From Bradyrhizobium barranii subsp. barranii (GTDB lineage Bacteria; Pseudomonadota; Alphaproteobacteria; Rhizobiales; Xanthobacteraceae), in contig NZ_CP086137.1 of assembly GCF_017565645.3 (NCBI RefSeq), positions 62,001 to 126,000 on the forward strand: DNA of 64,000 bases, in the 5' to 3' direction. The notes beneath the pieces are model-generated. The model worked only from the letters and a program-made list of their open reading frames with translations. It searched no databases and was not told the DNA's origin. Position 1 is the stretch's first letter, and every line of letters starts with the position of its first letter. The translations under genes and the position numbers were made by a program. Of this stretch, positions 1-9,253 are shown piece after piece.

Positions 1-6
1 GCGTAT

Positions 7-240
7 TCAGTCCGCCGGTTTTGCCTCGGGCAATTGCCACCGTCGCCCGGTAGAGCCGAACCGTGTAGTTCCAGACTTTGGTGATCGGCAGGCAGTTTTG
101 GATCTTGCCGTCGTAGCCTCCAAACTGGCACCGCAACTGAGCCGTCCGAGCCAGCCGCGCACTGAGCTTGCGAACGCATCGGTGGTCATGCCGGCATACG
201 GCACCGCCATTAATCTGCACCAGGCCCTTCTCGCCGCTGG
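7..240 (-). pseudogene. C-terminal remnant of a DUF1254/DUF1214-type protein
   Basis: Reading the minus strand, one frame gives an FGGYDGKIQNCLPITKVWNY stretch followed by TVRLYR, and a second frame then gives RWQLPEAKPAD and a stop at 7-9. From memory this resembles the end of DUF1254/DUF1214 proteins, which finish with a WNYTVRLYRPR...EILDG.W.FPEA tail. The segment between LYR and W is missing and the frame changes there, so this is a decayed, truncated copy. DUF1254 proteins are secreted or periplasmic proteins of poorly known function. Nothing N-terminal of this tail is recognisable before the next remnant begins. Family assignment is moderate; the pseudogene status is clear from the frame change. 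Confidence 0.45.
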
Positions 241-1171
241 CGGCAAGCGCCCCGCTGTCCTTCTCCAGAATCGCTTTGAACGGCTGCCGCGGAAGAGCGC
301 GCGCTCGACCACGCTGATCTCGGCGTCGAGTACAGGATCGTGGGCAGCGAGCCGCAATGCCTCGATCGCATGCGTGGCGCGACCGGTTCGAACCGTTGCA
401 GCCAGTCGCGCGCGAACACGTCGCGCAATACGCCTCACGACCGGCGTGCGCCGCTCGCTGACGGGTTTGCCTCGACATGCAGGTCACCGCATCGAAATGC
501 GTCACGTCGATTCTTTGCGCGCCGACGTCTGAAGCGACGATTGAGCGGGGTAGAGCTTGAGCCCGTCTAGGACAGCAAATTTCGCCGGCGACAACAGCAT
601 CGTCGGAATGCCCTCGGTCCTCGATAGTGACGGTTCGCGTCACGGCATTCCCGGTCTCGAGCAGATCCGACGAGCGATTGATGGTCTGCGCGATCGACAG
701 ACTGCCTGCAGCGAGGAAGGGCTGCAGATCGGATGCCACATGCGGGATGAAGGTCTGAAATGCGATCCGCGGGAGCGTGAGCGTTGCCTCGCGTGTGGCC
801 GGCGGATCGGCCGCGCAAATGGCGACGATCGTCAGGCCAGAGATCGCATAGCTGCCCGGCTCCTGCGGATGGATCGCGAATTCGAACCGGACGCCGCCAT
901 AAGTGAGGCCGTCGCGCTCTTCGCTCTCATTGGGGCTGCTCAGCTGGCGCGTCAGGGCATTGCGCGGTTGGAAGTCTGGCAGCTTGGGCGGCGCCGTCAT
1001 GTAGTTCGGCGCCAGCACCTCGATCCGCTGCGTGGCAGCCTGTCTCACCACGACGCACGGCGGATCGAGCGTCACCCGCAGGATCGGCTCGGGCGTGTGT
1101 TCCTGAGCGTGGGCCGCGCATGGCGCGAGCAAGCCAAGCATCGGGGCTGCGTTAGGCTGCGGATACCTCAT
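240..1171 (-). pseudogene. BatD-like (oxygen-tolerance family) protein, frameshifted and internally deleted
   Basis: From an ATG at 1171-1169 the minus strand reads a signal-peptide-like start ending in AHAQ, then RVTLDPPCVVVRQAATQRIE, LAPNYMTAPPKLPDF, YGGVRFEFAIHPQEPGSY and NAVTRTVTIE. This pattern is what I remember of BatD-family proteins, membrane-anchored periplasmic proteins usually encoded next to BatA/BatB von Willebrand proteins. After TVTIE (about 620) the sequence continues in another frame (TEGIPTMLLSPAKFAVLDGL, then KLYPAQ) and stops. A third frame (240-430) carries a likely C-terminal tail (DPVLDAEISVVERALFRGSR). The transmembrane and middle parts are gone. It abuts the DUF1254-like debris, so two unrelated gene tails have been joined by deletion. 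The family name is an inference. Confidence 0.5.
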
Positions 1172-1434
1172 TGCTTCGCTCCCGCAGGCTGCGTCGCATC
1201 CTAGTGGGCAAATCTCAGCTTGAGAAATCAGCAGGCGTGGCCTGAACCTGTCCAGGCTTCGGCGGCGCGGGGCGTGGTCAAGTCTGCCGGTGTAACCTGA
1301 TCTTCTTGCCCCCCTTCTGGGTTGGGTGGATCCGACGGCCTGCCAAATAATCAAGTCCCTCCATCGACGACAATTGCCGCAAACGATCAACTACCAATAC
1401 TCGCAATTGACTGCCGATGGAGGCATGACCACCC
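1172..1434. other. Intergenic/IS flank, no gene seen
   Basis: No convincing coding frame. The left end of the IS630 element lies at 1435. The original 3' flank of the ISL3 element probably lies in this stretch, but I could not identify its terminus. Confidence 0.4.
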
Positions 1435-2556
1435 TAGTACCCGGAATCAGAGCTGAGTGATACGGCGGCCTTTGAAACGGCGTTGACGGACCTTTTTCTT
1501 GGTCCAGACGAAGGGCTCGGCTCTGTCGTTGTATGCGTTGACGTAGGCATCGATGTGTTCCTGAAGCTGCTTGAGGCTCGTGAAGGAGGTGCCGCTGAGC
1601 GACTGCCCCTGCAAGATGGAAAACCATACTTCGACCTGATTGAGCCATGACGCACTTGTCGGCGTGAAATGAAATTGCACGTTGGGGTGGGCCTTGAGCC
1701 AGTCCTCGTTCTTTTTATGGGTGTTGAGGTTGTCGAGGATGACGTGAAGCTTGCGGTTCGGAAAAGCCGCGGTGACGCTGTTCATGAAATCGAGAAACTC
1801 GACGCGGCGCCGGCGTTTTGAATGGGTCGCGATGATCTTTCCGGTGGCGACTTCGAGCGCCGCAAACAATGTTGTGGTGCCATGCCGCTTGTAATCGTGG
1901 CTTTGGCCGGTTAAGGCGCGGCCATTGGGCAACTTCAGATAACCCTGCGCTCGCTCCAAAGCCTGGATCGAGGGCTTCTCGTCCACGCACAGCACAATGG
2001 CCTTCGCCGGCGGCGCGACATAGAGGCCGACAACATCGGCGGCTTTGGCCGTAAAGTTCGGGTCGTTGCTCTCGCACCAGGACTTGCGAGCCACCAGGTC
2101 AATCTTGTGGCTGCGCAGGAACCGCCAGACATATTGGACATCGACATCGCCCAGCGCCTCGGCCAGCAGGGGGCCGGTCCAGCGCGCAAACCCTTGCGGT
2201 GGCGGCTTATCCAGCAGCTTCAGAATCCGCTTGTCGGTCGTCTTCGTATAGATCGGCTGCTTGCCAGGCCGCGGCTTGTCTTGCAGCCCTTCAAGGCCAT
2301 GGTCGGCATAGCGATGCCGCCAAAGGCTGACAATCCGCGGCTGGACCCCAACTTCCTTGGCGATCGACCGGGTGCTGCGCCCATCCGCCGCCAACAGAAC
2401 TATCCGCGCCCGCTTCAAATCGCGCTGCAACGTCACCGGAGAGCGATAACACGCCTCAAGCACCTTGCGATCTTTCCTCGAAAGGTGGACTTCTCTTGCT
2501 TCGGGTATCATCCCGACCTTGAATCACGACTCACGTTCCAAGAAAAGTGGGTACTA
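1435..2556 (-). mobile_element. IS630-family element inserted at CTAG
   Basis: Both outer ends show CTAGTACCC facing inward (1434-1442 on the plus strand, 2549-2557 read on the minus strand). The TA at 1435-1436 and 2555-2556 is the expected IS630 TA target duplication. One full-length transposase gene lies inside. The right end sits exactly at the stop codon of the neighbouring ISL3 transposase. Confidence 0.8.
1447..2511 (-). CDS. IS630-family transposase
   Basis: DDE transposase of 354 residues. The N-terminal third is a helix-turn-helix DNA-binding region (RSTRSIAKEVGVQPRIVSLW). The catalytic core shows the IS630 acidic triad: Asp in CVDEKPSIQ, Asp in ILDNLNTHK and Glu in NQVEVWF. Length and motif spacing are those of a complete IS630 enzyme, so the copy may be active. 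It catalyses cut-and-paste transposition into TA. The gene fills its element and is transcribed away from the ISL3 gene it touches. Confidence 0.9.
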   Translation of the reverse strand: MIPEAREVHLSRKDRKVLEACYRSPVTLQRDLKRARIVLLAADGRSTRSIAKEVGVQPRIVSLWRHRYADHGLEGLQDKPRPGKQPIYTKTTDKRILKLLDKPPPQGFARWTGPLLAEALGDVDVQYVWRFLRSHKIDLVARKSWCESNDPNFTAKAADVVGLYVAPPAKAIVLCVDEKPSIQALERAQGYLKLPNGRALTGQSHDYKRHGTTTLFAALEVATGKIIATHSKRRRRVEFLDFMNSVTAAFPNRKLHVILDNLNTHKKNEDWLKAHPNVQFHFTPTSASWLNQVEVWFSILQGQSLSGTSFTSLKQLQEHIDAYVNAYNDRAEPFVWTKKKVRQRRFKGRRITQL

Positions 2557-4110
2557 GATGGCGCCTTTCAAGCGGGCTTGCAGGAGGTCGATCTTCGCCC
2601 GTCCATACATCTGGCGTTTTACGAGCTTTAGTTTAGTGATCTGCCCTTCTGTCTGGCCATTGGACCAAGGCTCGGTGATGGCGGCACGGACGGCGGCTTT
2701 GTCCTTGATGATGCCACTCGCAAAAGAGGCGATCAGGCTCAAGCTGGCGGTGGCGATCCACGGATCGAGATCAGCGAAGAGCTTCTTGCGTACCATGGCC
2801 TGAAAGCTTTCGACGAGCATGCGGGCTTCGACGAGTGTGGGAACGCGCGCCTCGATGGCGGCGATGGTGATCGTATCTGCTTTGCTGAGATTGTCGCGCG
2901 CCGTGGTCATCAATCGTGAGATTGTTCTCGCGGATGGAACTTTTTGCAGTTGTTGATTGGTCGCCTTCTCGGCCCGTCGTCGCCGTGTCGTCCACTCACT
3001 GACTACACGCAAGGAGCCTCGGAAGCCTTGCCCTTGCAAACGACGCCAGAGCTCTGCGCCGTTACGGCAGCCCTCGCTCCATTGCGCATCCAGAAAGGGC
3101 AAGTGGGCATCGAGCGTGCTTTGCCGGGTCCGGAAGACATCTGTACTCTCGCCGCGACTGACTTGGCGAACGAGTTTACGGCTGTGTCCTGTTCGACGGA
3201 CAATCTCCTTGAGTGGCACAGCGTCTCTGACGAGCTCCATGATGGCGGCATTCGTCTGCTTGCGCCGGAGATATCCTTCATACTGCAGCCTTTCCGCGCA
3301 AGTGAGCAGTTTTGGATTGATCGTCGTCGCACCGATTGCGGCGCGGATCACCCGCATGGAACGGCGCACCGCGTTGAGGAAGGCCGCGCTTGCGTTCTCC
3401 ATCAGGTGCCAACGGTCGGCGACCTGGACGGCGTCGGGCAGCGCCTTTGCCGCGGCCTCACCGTAGCCGCCGCCACGGTCGCGCGATACGACCCTGATCT
3501 CCGGATGGTCGGAAAGCCAAGCCCGCACCGTTGCAATCTCGCGATCTGGAAGCAGGGTTACGATCCGCCGCCTCTCCAGATCGCACACGATTGTTCCGTA
3601 GCGATGGTTCTTGCGAAAAGCCCAGTCGTCAATGCCGGCGACGATCAGAGGCTCCGTTCGCGGGCGGGTTCGTCGCCTGACAACCCGAAGCAACGTATCG
3701 TTGCTGACCGGCAGCATCAGCCGTTTAGCGAAGCTCGCCGCTGGTCTGCCGCCGAGTGCCAGCCCCAGATGGTGGACGATACATTCCAGCCGTGCCGTCC
3801 GGCGCGACCGGGTCGGGAGAATATCGTCCCCGAACCGTTCAGCGAAAATCCGTCGCCGACACTGAGGCACCTCGCAAACGAAGCGCCGCGTGATCACGCG
3901 GAGCCGTATTTCCTTCCCGGAACACGGCAAATCCGCGACTCGTCTGTCATATCGGCTATGGATTCGGCGCGATCTCGCCCCGCACAGTGGGCACCCGGCT
4001 GCATCGCCCTCGGATCGGACGGCTAAAATAATCGAGTCAGATGACTCACTTACGCTCTCGATAACCAACCCACTCGGCACAAGCGACGAGATTCGAATAC
4101 CGACTCGCAT
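2554..4110 (-). CDS. ISL3-family transposase (copy 1), 3' end abutted by IS630
   Basis: 518-residue ISL3 transposase. It has an N-terminal zinc ribbon (CPLC near residue 40 and a second Cys pair near residue 80) and a DDE core with Asp in GIDDWAFRK, Asp in SRDRGGGYGEA and Glu in the C-terminal NGQTEGQITKLKLVKRQMYG signature. The reading frame is intact from ATG 4110 to LLQARLKGAI. The TAG stop at 2556-2554 is part of the CTAG at the IS630 junction. Since the other IS630 flank also begins TAG, the native gene would have ended at the same codon, and the insertion may be neutral for the protein. A second, damaged ISL3 copy lies at 53.9-55.2 kb. Confidence 0.9.
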   Translation of the reverse strand: MRVGIRISSLVPSGLVIESVSESSDSIILAVRSEGDAAGCPLCGARSRRIHSRYDRRVADLPCSGKEIRLRVITRRFVCEVPQCRRRIFAERFGDDILPTRSRRTARLECIVHHLGLALGGRPAASFAKRLMLPVSNDTLLRVVRRRTRPRTEPLIVAGIDDWAFRKNHRYGTIVCDLERRRIVTLLPDREIATVRAWLSDHPEIRVVSRDRGGGYGEAAAKALPDAVQVADRWHLMENASAAFLNAVRRSMRVIRAAIGATTINPKLLTCAERLQYEGYLRRKQTNAAIMELVRDAVPLKEIVRRTGHSRKLVRQVSRGESTDVFRTRQSTLDAHLPFLDAQWSEGCRNGAELWRRLQGQGFRGSLRVVSEWTTRRRRAEKATNQQLQKVPSARTISRLMTTARDNLSKADTITIAAIEARVPTLVEARMLVESFQAMVRKKLFADLDPWIATASLSLIASFASGIIKDKAAVRAAITEPWSNGQTEGQITKLKLVKRQMYGRAKIDLLQARLKGAI

Positions 4111-4285
4111 GGCTGATTCCCCCGTTGGAGAACCGCAAACTCGGCAGACAAAATCATCAGATGTGAGTCAGATGGGGTATTCGGCCTGTTGCTGAGCCCC
4201 GCGTTAGCAGGGTGCTGCGCTTCAGGTTGATGATAAACGTGGTCTGTTTTCGAACAGCCACAAGCATCAGACGGAGAAGCGCAGC

Positions 4286-4980
4286 ATGAAACATTACGCT
4301 GGACTGGACGTGTCGGTCAAAGAGACGTCCCTGTGCATTGTCGACGAAACGGGCCGCATTTGCCGGGAAGCGAAGTTGGTGAGTCACCCGGACGATCTTC
4401 TTGCTGCACTCAACGATCCGATTTGGCGGTTTGATCGGATTGGGCTCGAGGCTGGACCGCTGTCGCAATGGCTGTTCAGCGGGCTGGCGGAGGCTGGCCT
4501 GCCGGTAATCTGCATCGAGACGCGACATGCCAAGGCGTTCCTCAAGGCGCAGGTGAACAAGAGCGACCGCAATGATGCGCGTGGCATTGCGCAGATGATG
4601 CGCGTCGGCTTGTTCCGGCCTGTCCACGTCAAGACCCTGATCAGCCAAAAGCGACGGGTCCTGCTTGCCGGTCGCAAGCTGCTTCAGGAGAAGGCCATTG
4701 CCATCGAGAATGACATTCGTGGGCTGTTACGCAACTTCGGCTTGAAGGTCGGAATTGTGGGGGTGATCGGCTTTGAACAACGTATCCACGAACTCGTCGG
4801 CGGTCAGCCGGAGCTGGCCGAACTCATGGAACCGCTTCTCGTCGCCCGACGCGTTTTACGCGAACAGTTCACACAACTGCATCGCAAAGTGCTTCTGCTT
4901 GCCCGGGAAAGCGAGGTCTGTCGTCGGTTGATGACGATCCCTGGTGTCGGCCCCGTCACGTCGCTGGCCTTTATCAGCAC
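4286..4980 (+). pseudogene. IS110-family transposase, 5' portion (copy 1)
   Basis: The frame begins MKHYAGLDVSVKETSLCIVD, the RuvC-like DEDD start of IS110 transposases. Other catalytic acids lie in LEAGPLSQW and KSDRNDARGIAQ. It runs to GVGPVTSLAFIST, the start of the C-terminal Transposase_20 domain, and is then cut at 4981 by the left end of an IS21 element. Residues beyond that come from the IS21 end. The sequence upstream (about 4170-4285) is also found, inverted, at 53.8-53.9 kb next to a third IS110 fragment. The missing C-terminal half is not the piece at 10.2 kb, because that piece repeats the last 73 bp of this one. Confidence 0.85.
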
Positions 4981-5054
4981 CCCGCGGGTCACTTCAAATT
5001 CCTCCGGGTGTGGTCAGTCAAATTCCTCCACCCGCGAGGCAGGACAAGGGACTG

Positions 5055-5822
5055 TTAGTTTGAGTTTGTTTCCCGGGCAAGAGCTTCAGCGGCTTCTTTG
5101 AGCCGATAGCAGCGTCCGTCGAACTCAGGCAGATGGCAATGATGCATAAGGCGATCGAGGATCGTCGTGCTCATAGTGTTGTCCCCAAGGTATGCCCCCC
5201 AATCCTGCACGACGCGATTGGAGGTGACGATGACGCTGCGGCGCAGTTTGTAACGCTGATGGATCAGGGTCTGCAGCAAAGTGCCGGCGTCGTCGGGGAT
5301 GGCGCGTGCGAGGAATAGATCGTCCAGCACGAGGAGATCGCAGTCGATGATGGTTCGCAGCCGGACCTCGCGTTGTGCCGGAGAGTTCAGGGCGTAGCGG
5401 TGGAAGAAGTCGTCGGTCTCAAGATACTGGACCTTGTGGCTTTGCAGGATCGCCTGATAGGCAATCGCCTTGGCGATGTGCGACTTCCCGGTGCCAGGTT
5501 TGCCAACAAGCAGAGCGTTCTCGCCAGCGGCAATGAACGCCAGGGTGTGGAGCTGGAAGCAGGTCTGACGTGGCAGTTTGGGATTGAAGGACCAGTCGAA
5601 CTCGGCGAGCGTCAGCTTTTCGTCGAGCCCGGATTGCTGGTATCGCCGCTCGATAAGACGGGACTGACGACGGTCCAGTTCATCCTGCAGGATAAGGGAG
5701 AAGGTCTCGAGGAAGGGCTGGTTGGCGCCCTGCGCCTGGAGCACGCGCGTCTGCAGCGTGTCGCGGACACCCGACAGGCGCAGCTGTCGTAGGCAACGCT
5801 CAATTTCCGGCATGGTCATCAT
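5055..5822 (-). CDS. istB: IS21 transposition helper ATPase IstB
   Basis: IstB is a AAA+ ATPase related to DnaA/DnaC that helps the IstA transposase select its target. The P-loop GKPGTGKSH and the Walker B LLVLDDLF are clear, and HCHLPEFDGRCYRLKEA is the usual IstB tail. The frame is open upstream, but the start is placed at ATG 5822-5820 (MMTMPEIERCL), 4 bp after the istA stop (TAG 5829-5827). This fits the normal coupled istA-istB arrangement and a product of about 255 residues. A second ATG immediately follows (5819) and could also serve. The gene is intact. Confidence 0.88.
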   Translation of the reverse strand: MMTMPEIERCLRQLRLSGVRDTLQTRVLQAQGANQPFLETFSLILQDELDRRQSRLIERRYQQSGLDEKLTLAEFDWSFNPKLPRQTCFQLHTLAFIAAGENALLVGKPGTGKSHIAKAIAYQAILQSHKVQYLETDDFFHRYALNSPAQREVRLRTIIDCDLLVLDDLFLARAIPDDAGTLLQTLIHQRYKLRRSVIVTSNRVVQDWGAYLGDNTMSTTILDRLMHHCHLPEFDGRCYRLKEAAEALARETNSN

Positions 5823-5826
5823 GTGG

Positions 5827-7584
5827 CTAGGTCTCCAGTTTAAGGTGAGAAGGTGCAGCGGGAGCGCTCGTGGCGCCGGAGTTGGCCGGGGTTGCGCAGG
5901 CGACACGAGCGCGGATTGCCGTGGCGTGATCGTCGTGAGCCTCGGCCTGCCGACCATTGTCGTCGGCGTCGCGCCGCACAGCGCGGCTGAAGAGGTCGCC
6001 GTATTCCGCGGGGGTACGGATCAGCGGATGATCCTGGGTGAGCGGCGATGCCGGCTGTGGCGTCACTCCAACCTGCTCGATCGCCTGTTCGAACAACCGC
6101 TCGACGGTCGCACGCACGTGCTTGTAGCGGTAGATGCGGTTGTCGATGGCGTGCGCGCAGGCCTGCTCGACCAGCCGCGCCGGATACTTCCGGCCCAGCC
6201 CGACAATGCCCCACATCGCGCGCTGTCCGGGGCGCCCTTCGGTGTCGAACACCTGCTGGCACAAGGCCCTGGTCTGCGGTCCGATGCGCTCGGCGCTCGC
6301 CAGCAGCACGGCGGTTTGCCGCGACGGGTTGAACGGCCGTTCGCTGGTCGGCAGGACGACAGAACCGGGGTGCGCCATCCGGGAATGAACACGCAGCAGC
6401 GCACGGGTGTGGCGATCACGGATCTCGATCGTGGTGGTGTAGATGCGCACGACGACCTGGCTGCCGATCGGCGCGGGCCGCGCGGCGTAATAGCTGTTGT
6501 CGACGCGTACGGTGGTGTCGTCGCAGACAGTCCGGACGACTTCGGTGAAGATGCGGAAGGGAGCGACAGGCAGCGGCCGCAGGTGCGGCTTCTCTTCCTG
6601 GAACATCGCCTCGACCTGACGGCGCGTGCTGCCGTGGATGCGTTTGGAAGCCCAGTTCTCCTCCCAGTGCCTCAAGAACTCGTTTTGCGCCTCCAGCGTC
6701 TCGAAGCGCCGTCCGGCCAGCGCAGTGCCCTGGGTATGTTGAATCGCATTCTCGACGCATCCTTTCCGATTTGGATCGGCCACGCGCGCGGGATCGGCGA
6801 CCACGGCGTAATGAGCCAGCATCGCGCTGTAAATCGGGTTGAGCTGGGGCTCGTACAAATCCGGCTTGAGGACGCCTTCCTTCAGGTTGTCGAGCACGAC
6901 ATAGCTGGGGACCCCGCCAAAATACCGGAACGCCTCTTCGTGGAGCTGCGCCCAGACTTGTTGGCTGGACTTCCAGACTACCCGCCGGAAGCTGCGCCGC
7001 GAGTAGCGTAGCGTCATCACGAACAGGCGGGGACGACGGTACCGCCCGCTCTTCGGATCAACCGTCGGCGCGCCCTCGCCATAGTCGACCTGAGCTTCCT
7101 CGCCGGGGAGGAACTCAAGACGATCAAACTGCTCAGGATCAGCGTGCCGCAACCGGCGCACAAACCGCTTGACACTCTGGTAGCTGGACGGAAAGCCAAA
7201 TTGATCAACCAGGTCCTGGTAAATCGCCTGCGCGTTCCGCTTCAGCCGGACCTGTTCTTCGATCCACGTCCGATGCGCTTCGCAAGCCGAACGGGCCAGG
7301 CTGCTGGTGACCGTCGCTTCCGATGTCCCAAAAGCCGGTGGTCGGGGTGGAGGAATTTGGCCGTCCGCGCTCACCGAGCCGGTGGTCACTTCCCCGGGGG
7401 AATTTGCCTCCGCACCGGCCCGCAGCGCCTGATAACGCCGGATCGTCTTGCGATCGACACCCGTCAGCCGGTGAATCTCGCGCTGGCTGGTGTTGCGATC
7501 AAGTAATGTAAGTACGGTGCTTTGCAGATGTCGCTTCAAGACGTTCAACTCCCCGGCCCCTTGCTGGCTAAAGGGGTCGAACAT
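5827..7584 (-). CDS. istA: IS21 transposase IstA
   Basis: 585-residue IS21 transposase. An N-terminal helix-turn-helix (LDRNTSQREIHRLTGVDRKT) is followed by the rve integrase core with Asp in EEAQVDYGEG, Asp in VVLDNLKEGV and Glu in KGCVENAIQH, then a Mu-transposase-like C-terminal domain. No frameshift is visible, so with istB downstream this element looks competent for transposition. The ATG at 7584 gives a normal-length protein. Confidence 0.9.
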   Translation of the reverse strand: MFDPFSQQGAGELNVLKRHLQSTVLTLLDRNTSQREIHRLTGVDRKTIRRYQALRAGAEANSPGEVTTGSVSADGQIPPPRPPAFGTSEATVTSSLARSACEAHRTWIEEQVRLKRNAQAIYQDLVDQFGFPSSYQSVKRFVRRLRHADPEQFDRLEFLPGEEAQVDYGEGAPTVDPKSGRYRRPRLFVMTLRYSRRSFRRVVWKSSQQVWAQLHEEAFRYFGGVPSYVVLDNLKEGVLKPDLYEPQLNPIYSAMLAHYAVVADPARVADPNRKGCVENAIQHTQGTALAGRRFETLEAQNEFLRHWEENWASKRIHGSTRRQVEAMFQEEKPHLRPLPVAPFRIFTEVVRTVCDDTTVRVDNSYYAARPAPIGSQVVVRIYTTTIEIRDRHTRALLRVHSRMAHPGSVVLPTSERPFNPSRQTAVLLASAERIGPQTRALCQQVFDTEGRPGQRAMWGIVGLGRKYPARLVEQACAHAIDNRIYRYKHVRATVERLFEQAIEQVGVTPQPASPLTQDHPLIRTPAEYGDLFSRAVRRDADDNGRQAEAHDDHATAIRARVACATPANSGATSAPAAPSHLKLET

Positions 7585-7689
7585 AAACGTCCTGCCTGAC
7601 CGGCTACTGCTGTTCAGCGGCGCTGACGGCGATCATCAGGTGGGGGAGTTTCAAGTGACCATACCCGGGGGATTTTGACCGACCCACGG

Positions 7690-7926
7690 GGCGGATTCAG
7701 CAGCATGATCGGCTCCTTCCGCATTGAACGGCGGGGCCCTGCAGCGAGATAGGATTCGATCATGTTGGCGATGATGGCGCCCGCCTTGGCAAAATCGAGC
7801 GTTGCGACAGCCGGATCCATTTAGTCGAGACTCTCGCGCGACGCAGAAGCTCGGCATTGATCGCGCAAATCTCGTTGAGCATCTCCTGTAGTTTGCGGTA
7901 GTTGGTGAGAAACGCAGCGACTTGGG
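7690..7926 (-). pseudogene. Unidentified coding debris
   Basis: On the minus strand a frame reads VAAFLTNYRKLQEMLNEICA then INAELLRRARVS (about 7935-7825). An overlapping frame starts MDPAVATLDFAKAGAIIANM (7820 down). Both look protein-like but neither is complete: one side ends at the IS21 terminus, the other at the gluconolactonase fragment. I do not recognise the family. Confidence 0.25.
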
Positions 7927-8467
7927 GGTAAGTCTGACCATCGCGCGCGACGGAACGATCTATGCGAGCGACCCAAATTGGAAGGGCCGCAGCGGCCAGA
8001 TTTGGCGGATTACGCTTGCCGCAGACGGGACCGTGCAGGGACAAGTCATGGTTCCGCCCCGCGCCATGGGGACGACGAACGGCATTGATCTCAGCCCAGA
8101 CGGGAAAATTCTCTATGTCGGCGAATCTGGGAGCGGCCAAATTTTGGCGTATCACGTTTCCGGAAACGAGCTGACCAACGCGAGACTCGTAAAGACGTTC
8201 GATCGCGATACAATCGATGGGGTTCGCACCGATGTTGCGGGTAAGCTGCTCGTCGCCCGCATCATGAAGGGGACAATTTCAGTCCTGACTCCAGACGGCA
8301 ACGTTCAGAAAGAGATTGCACTCCAAGGCAAAGAGCCATCAAACCTCGCCTTCGGCGGCAAGGACGGCAGGACGATTTTTGTCACGCAGCGCCAGGGTGG
8401 CTTTATCGAATCCTTTCGCACAGACCAGGAAGGGCGCGAGCACTGCCTGCAAAGAGCGGAATGCTAA
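7927..8467 (+). pseudogene. SMP-30/gluconolactonase-type beta-propeller, N-terminally truncated
   Basis: About 180 residues of a lactonase-like six-bladed propeller: LTIARDGTIYASDPNWKGR, QIWRITLAADGTVQG, NGIDLSPDGKILYVGES and the tail QGGFIESFRTDQEGREHC. Such enzymes hydrolyse sugar lactones and are about 290-310 residues. Here the first 100 or so residues are missing, and the frame enters from unrelated DNA at about 7927, with no good start codon or ribosome site. It is the stranded 3' end of a metabolic gene whose 5' part was lost during element insertion or deletion. The stop codon is at 8465-8467. Confidence 0.6.
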
Positions 8468-8472
8468 GCCTA

Positions 8473-8504
8473 ACTGATAAGTTTTCGTATGAAAGCTTAT
8501 CAGT
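8473..8504. terminator. Hairpin after the gluconolactonase fragment
   Basis: ACTGATAAG (8473-8481) and CTTATCAGT (8496-8504) are perfect inverted repeats, nearly extendable through TTTTC/GAAAG to a 14-bp stem with a 4-base loop. It lies 6 bp past the stop codon and just before the presumed IS66 end (8506). There is no T-tract, so it may be a terminator or an inverted-repeat site used as an IS target. Confidence 0.4.
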
Positions 8505-8505
8505 C

Positions 8506-8863
8506 GTAAGCGACGTTCGCGTCCCATTCGCAAAGGTTTGGCGTGGGGATTGCAGTCTGTTGATCAACGTGTTTGCAAATCGTTGGCGGGGGGTATGGAG
8601 GCGGCAACGACGGAGAATTACGAGGTGCCGCCGAACGACCAGGGCAGGAGCTCGTCGATCCGGGACTGCGGGTGACCGGTTGCGATCGCTTTGAGCGTCG
8701 CTTTCATCCAGACGTAGGGCTCCACGCTGTTGATTTTGCAGGTGGCGATGAGCGAAGCTATGCGCGCCCATGAACGACCACCTTCGTCGTGACCAGCAAA
8801 TAAACTATTTTTACGCGTCAGAGTCAGCGGCCTGATTTGATTTTCGACGGGATTGGTGTCCAT
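8506..8863 (-). pseudogene. IS66-family transposase (TnpC), C-terminal fragment with right end
   Basis: The minus strand from the IS3 junction at 8863 reads [40 protein letters not shown] and ends HPQSRIDELLPWSFGGTS at 8618. This is the conserved last quarter of IS66 TnpC, including the catalytic-region DTNPVEN motif. The element end GTAAGCGACGTTCGCG at 8506 matches the usual GTAAGCG start of IS66 termini. The rest of the transposase and tnpA/tnpB are absent: IS3 copy A forms the other boundary. Confidence 0.8.
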
Positions 8864-8951
8864 AGAGCTGGCCCCGCAAATTCGGACAGTAGCTTGAGTG
8901 GATTTTCTGCCTGACAGCGGCGAGGATTCTTGCTGCGAATCAGGAGCGAAG

Positions 8952-9253
8952 ATGACGAAGAAGAGCCGCCGGACGCATTCTCCGGCATTCAAGGCGAAGG
9001 TTGCTTTGGCTGCGGTCAAAGGCGACAAGACACTGGCGGAGCTGGCGCGTTTGATGTTCATCCGAACCAGATCACGATCTGGAAAAACCAGCTCCTGGAA
9101 GGCGCCGCCGGCGTGTTTGGGCATGACAAGACATCGGCCGAGACGCCGGTCGATTTGAAGGCGTTACATGCCAAGATCGGCGAGCTGGCGTTGGAAAACG
9201 ATTTTTTGTCCGGCGCGCTCACCAAGGCGGGCCTGCTGAGCGCAAAGCGATGA
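8952..9253 (+). pseudogene. IS3 OrfA, copy A, 4-bp deletion
   Basis: OrfA is the helix-turn-helix and leucine-zipper half of the IS3 transposase. It starts [20 protein letters not shown] as in copies B and C. At about 9048 the four bases AACT present in the other copies are missing, which changes the frame in the middle of the DNA-binding helix (LAELA then a switch). The second half (HAKIGELALENDFLSG) is only readable in another frame. No OrfAB fusion can therefore be made from this copy, though its orfB is intact and its ends could still be mobilised in trans. Confidence 0.88.

Larger units (their letters stand above)
4982..7689 (-). mobile_element. IS21-family element (istA/istB)
   Basis: Both ends start CCGYGGGTC reading inward and carry repeated subterminal motifs (CACTTCAAATTCCTCCGGG-type on the left; the right end read inward has GGTCAAAATCCCCCGGGTAT). 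Between them lie complete istA and istB genes. The left flank is an IS110 gene; the right flank (from 7690) is unrelated, so no target duplication can be read. Confidence 0.8.

Noticed and set aside
557..1204. Plus-strand ORF of 215 codons
   Set aside because: It mirrors the BatD-like minus-strand frame; the product is Arg-rich and lacks motifs.
2944..4026. 360-codon plus-strand ORF opposite the ISL3 transposase
   Set aside because: Antisense shadow; the minus frame contains the full DDE transposase.
5722..7011. 429-codon plus-strand ORF opposite istA/istB
   Set aside because: Antisense shadow of IS21 genes.
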